Made by a program: the position numbers and the translations under genes
Notes under the pieces: generated by a model
What the model was told of the DNA's origin: nothing
Databases searched by the model: none
The model's input: the letters and a program-made list of their open reading frames with translations, nothing else
Source of the DNA: JAJECS01 sp965243625
Lineage (GTDB): Bacteria; Chloroflexota; UBA11872
Length of the DNA stretch: 64,000 nucleotides
Direction: 5' to 3'
Assembly: GCA_965243625.1 (NCBI GenBank)
Contig: CBDEVI010000002.1
Location: 620,001-684,000 of the forward strand
Part shown: in pieces, positions 62,757 through 64,000 of the stretch
Numbering within the stretch: position 1 is the stretch's first letter
Layout of the letters: each line of letters opens with the position of its first letter

Positions 62757-64000
62757 ATGGCCTCCACGCCCCGGCTGGCGATGCGCGCCACGACCCTCAA
62801 CATCTCCGATGCCGAGGCTCGGGCGGGCGCGGATCGAGTGGTGTCGCGGCTGTCGGACGAGGACGCGTCGCTCTGGTCGGACGACGCCGGGCAGCGAGCC
62901 GAGATCGGCAATCTGCTGGGCTGGATTCGCATTGCGGAACGGCTGGAGCCGGAGGCCGACGCCATTTCGGAGTGGGCGGCTAAGGCCTCCGCCGACATCG
63001 ACGATGTGGTGTTGCTGGGCATGGGCGGGAGCAGCCTGGCGCCGGAGGTGATGGCGGCGATGCTGCCCGCAGCCGCCGGGCGGCCGCGCCTGACGGTGCT
63101 CGATTCCACCGACCCGGCCACCGTGCGCCGGGTGAGCGACGCCATCGATCTGGCCCGCACGCTATTCGTCGTGGCGAGCAAGTCCGGCGGCACCCTGGAA
63201 ACGGCCACGCTCTACGCGACGTTTCGGGCGCGGTATGAGGAACGCGGGGATCTCGATGCCGGGTCGCACTTCATCGCGATCACCGATCCGGGCACCTCGC
63301 TGGCCCAGCGCGCGTCGGACGACGGGTTCGCCCGCACCTTCCTGAACGACCCCCGGATCGGCGGGCGCTATTCGGCGTTGTCGTACTTCGGGCTGGTGCC
63401 GGCGGCGTTGGTCGGACTGGACACTGCCGCGGTGCTGCGTGGCGCCGTCGAGTTCGGACAAGCCGCGCTGGAAGAGGCTGACATCGGGCAAAACTCGGCC
63501 GTTCGACTCGGTCTGGCGCTGGGGGTGCTCGCGCAGCGCGGGCGGGACAAGCTGTCGCTGGCGCTGTCGCCGACGACGGCGCCGCTGGGAGCTTGGATCG
63601 AGCAGCTCGTCGCGGAGAGCACCGGCAAGCATGGGCTCGGCGTCGTGCCCGTGGACGGCGAGGCGCTCGGCGACCCGCCGGTCTATGGCGACGACCGGGT
63701 GTTCGTGGGCATATCCGTCGGCGACGAGGCGCTGGACGGCCTGAATGCGCTGGCGGAAGCCGGCCATCCGGTGATCCGGCTCACGCTGAGTGACGTGCAC
63801 GATCTAGGCGCCGAGTTCTGGCGCTGGGAGCTTGCGACGGCCGTCGCCGGATGGGTGCTCGGCATCAACCCGTTCGACCAGCCAAACGTCGAGGAGAGCA
63901 AGGCCAATACGGCGCGGGTGCTGGAAGGTGTGTTGGACGGCGCCTCTCCGCTGCGGGATGCGGCCGCCACAGATTCCGGTGAAGCCCTCCGTGTTTCCGG
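62757..64000 (+). CDS. pgi: Glucose-6-phosphate isomerase (3' end cut by window)
   Basis: 414 codons visible from ATG 62757 with no stop, so the gene runs past the right edge. LGMGGSSLAPE at 87-97 and SKSGGTLET at 141-149 are the sugar-phosphate-binding SIS motifs, and QPNVEESK near 375 holds catalytic Glu/Lys-type residues. Typical length is around 450-530, so about 50-100 codons are missing. Interconverts glucose 6-phosphate and fructose 6-phosphate, linking transaldolase to glycolysis. It lies 2 bases after the transaldolase stop and is almost surely co-translated. Confidence 0.93.
   Translation, partial: MASTPRLAMRATTLNISDAEARAGADRVVSRLSDEDASLWSDDAGQRAEIGNLLGWIRIAERLEPEADAISEWAAKASADIDDVVLLGMGGSSLAPEVMAAMLPAAAGRPRLTVLDSTDPATVRRVSDAIDLARTLFVVASKSGGTLETATLYATFRARYEERGDLDAGSHFIAITDPGTSLAQRASDDGFARTFLNDPRIGGRYSALSYFGLVPAALVGLDTAAVLRGAVEFGQAALEEADIGQNSAVRLGLALGVLAQRGRDKLSLALSPTTAPLGAWIEQLVAESTGKHGLGVVPVDGEALGDPPVYGDDRVFVGISVGDEALDGLNALAEAGHPVIRLTLSDVHDLGAEFWRWELATAVAGWVLGINPFDQPNVEESKANTARVLEGVLDGASPLRDAAATDSGEALRVS

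Overview
The window is 64 kb of GC-rich bacterial chromosome with about 64 protein genes and no rRNA, tRNA, CRISPR array or prophage that I can see. Gene content suggests an uncultured member of the Chloroflexota. The reasons are a long-form transaldolase next to glucose-6-phosphate isomerase, a pdxST/tmk/DarA operon containing a SpoIIIAA-like ATPase, abundant Gfo/Idh/MocA and enolase-superfamily sugar-acid enzymes, Tat-type peptide-binding lipoproteins, and many short palindromic intergenic repeats. This placement is an inference from gene families, not from a marker tree. Many genes start with GTG or TTG, and neighbours often overlap by 4 bases.

Layout. 1-2699: the C-terminal part of an SMC/SbcC-like ATPase, a membrane protein and a methyltransferase. 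2841-5065: a two-domain acetyltransferase and an aminotransferase, divergent. 5073-10097 (minus): a tight operon pdxS-pdxT-acetyltransferase-SpoIIIAA-like ATPase-tmk-darA, covering vitamin B6, dTMP and c-di-AMP sensing. 10098-14350: a Kef-type antiporter, an orphan HTH protein, a small membrane protein and dense repeats. 14348-20892 (minus): thiamine pyrophosphokinase, an HpcH/HpaI-like protein, an acetyltransferase, a sugar-acid dehydratase, a lipoprotein, an NrnA-like phosphoesterase and folK.

21064-26254 is a candidate defence cassette: a 1037-residue N6-adenine methyltransferase with a nuclease-like N-terminus faces three minus-strand genes, the last of which encodes a PD-(D/E)xK-type nuclease. 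Base composition in part of this cassette is visibly more AT-rich than its surroundings, and repeat clusters flank both ends.

26726-34382 is a surface-glycan operon: UDP-glucuronate decarboxylase, O-antigen ligase/polymerase-like protein, flippase-like protein, three GT4 glycosyltransferases and a divergent PlsY-like protein. It converges on an unusual oxidoreductase fused to a NIL domain. 35701-39091 holds an ABC exporter, an anchored protein and a phosphoesterase. 39393-46244 holds a LarA-like protein, an MFS transporter, two peptide-binding lipoproteins, a Nudix hydrolase and dCTP deaminase. 46308-50734 holds glycerol kinase, acetoacetyl-CoA synthetase and an epimerase. 50953-55818 holds a YfhO-like membrane protein, a cupin-like protein and a TIM-barrel isomerase. 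56303-64000 holds a sulfurtransferase, an oxidoreductase, a helical-repeat protein, a sugar kinase, ribose-5-phosphate isomerase B, transaldolase and the start of glucose-6-phosphate isomerase, so the right end is rich in pentose-phosphate and sugar entry enzymes.

Six families of short palindromic repeats (named A to F below) fill most intergenic gaps over 150 bases. One copy lies in frame inside a coding region.
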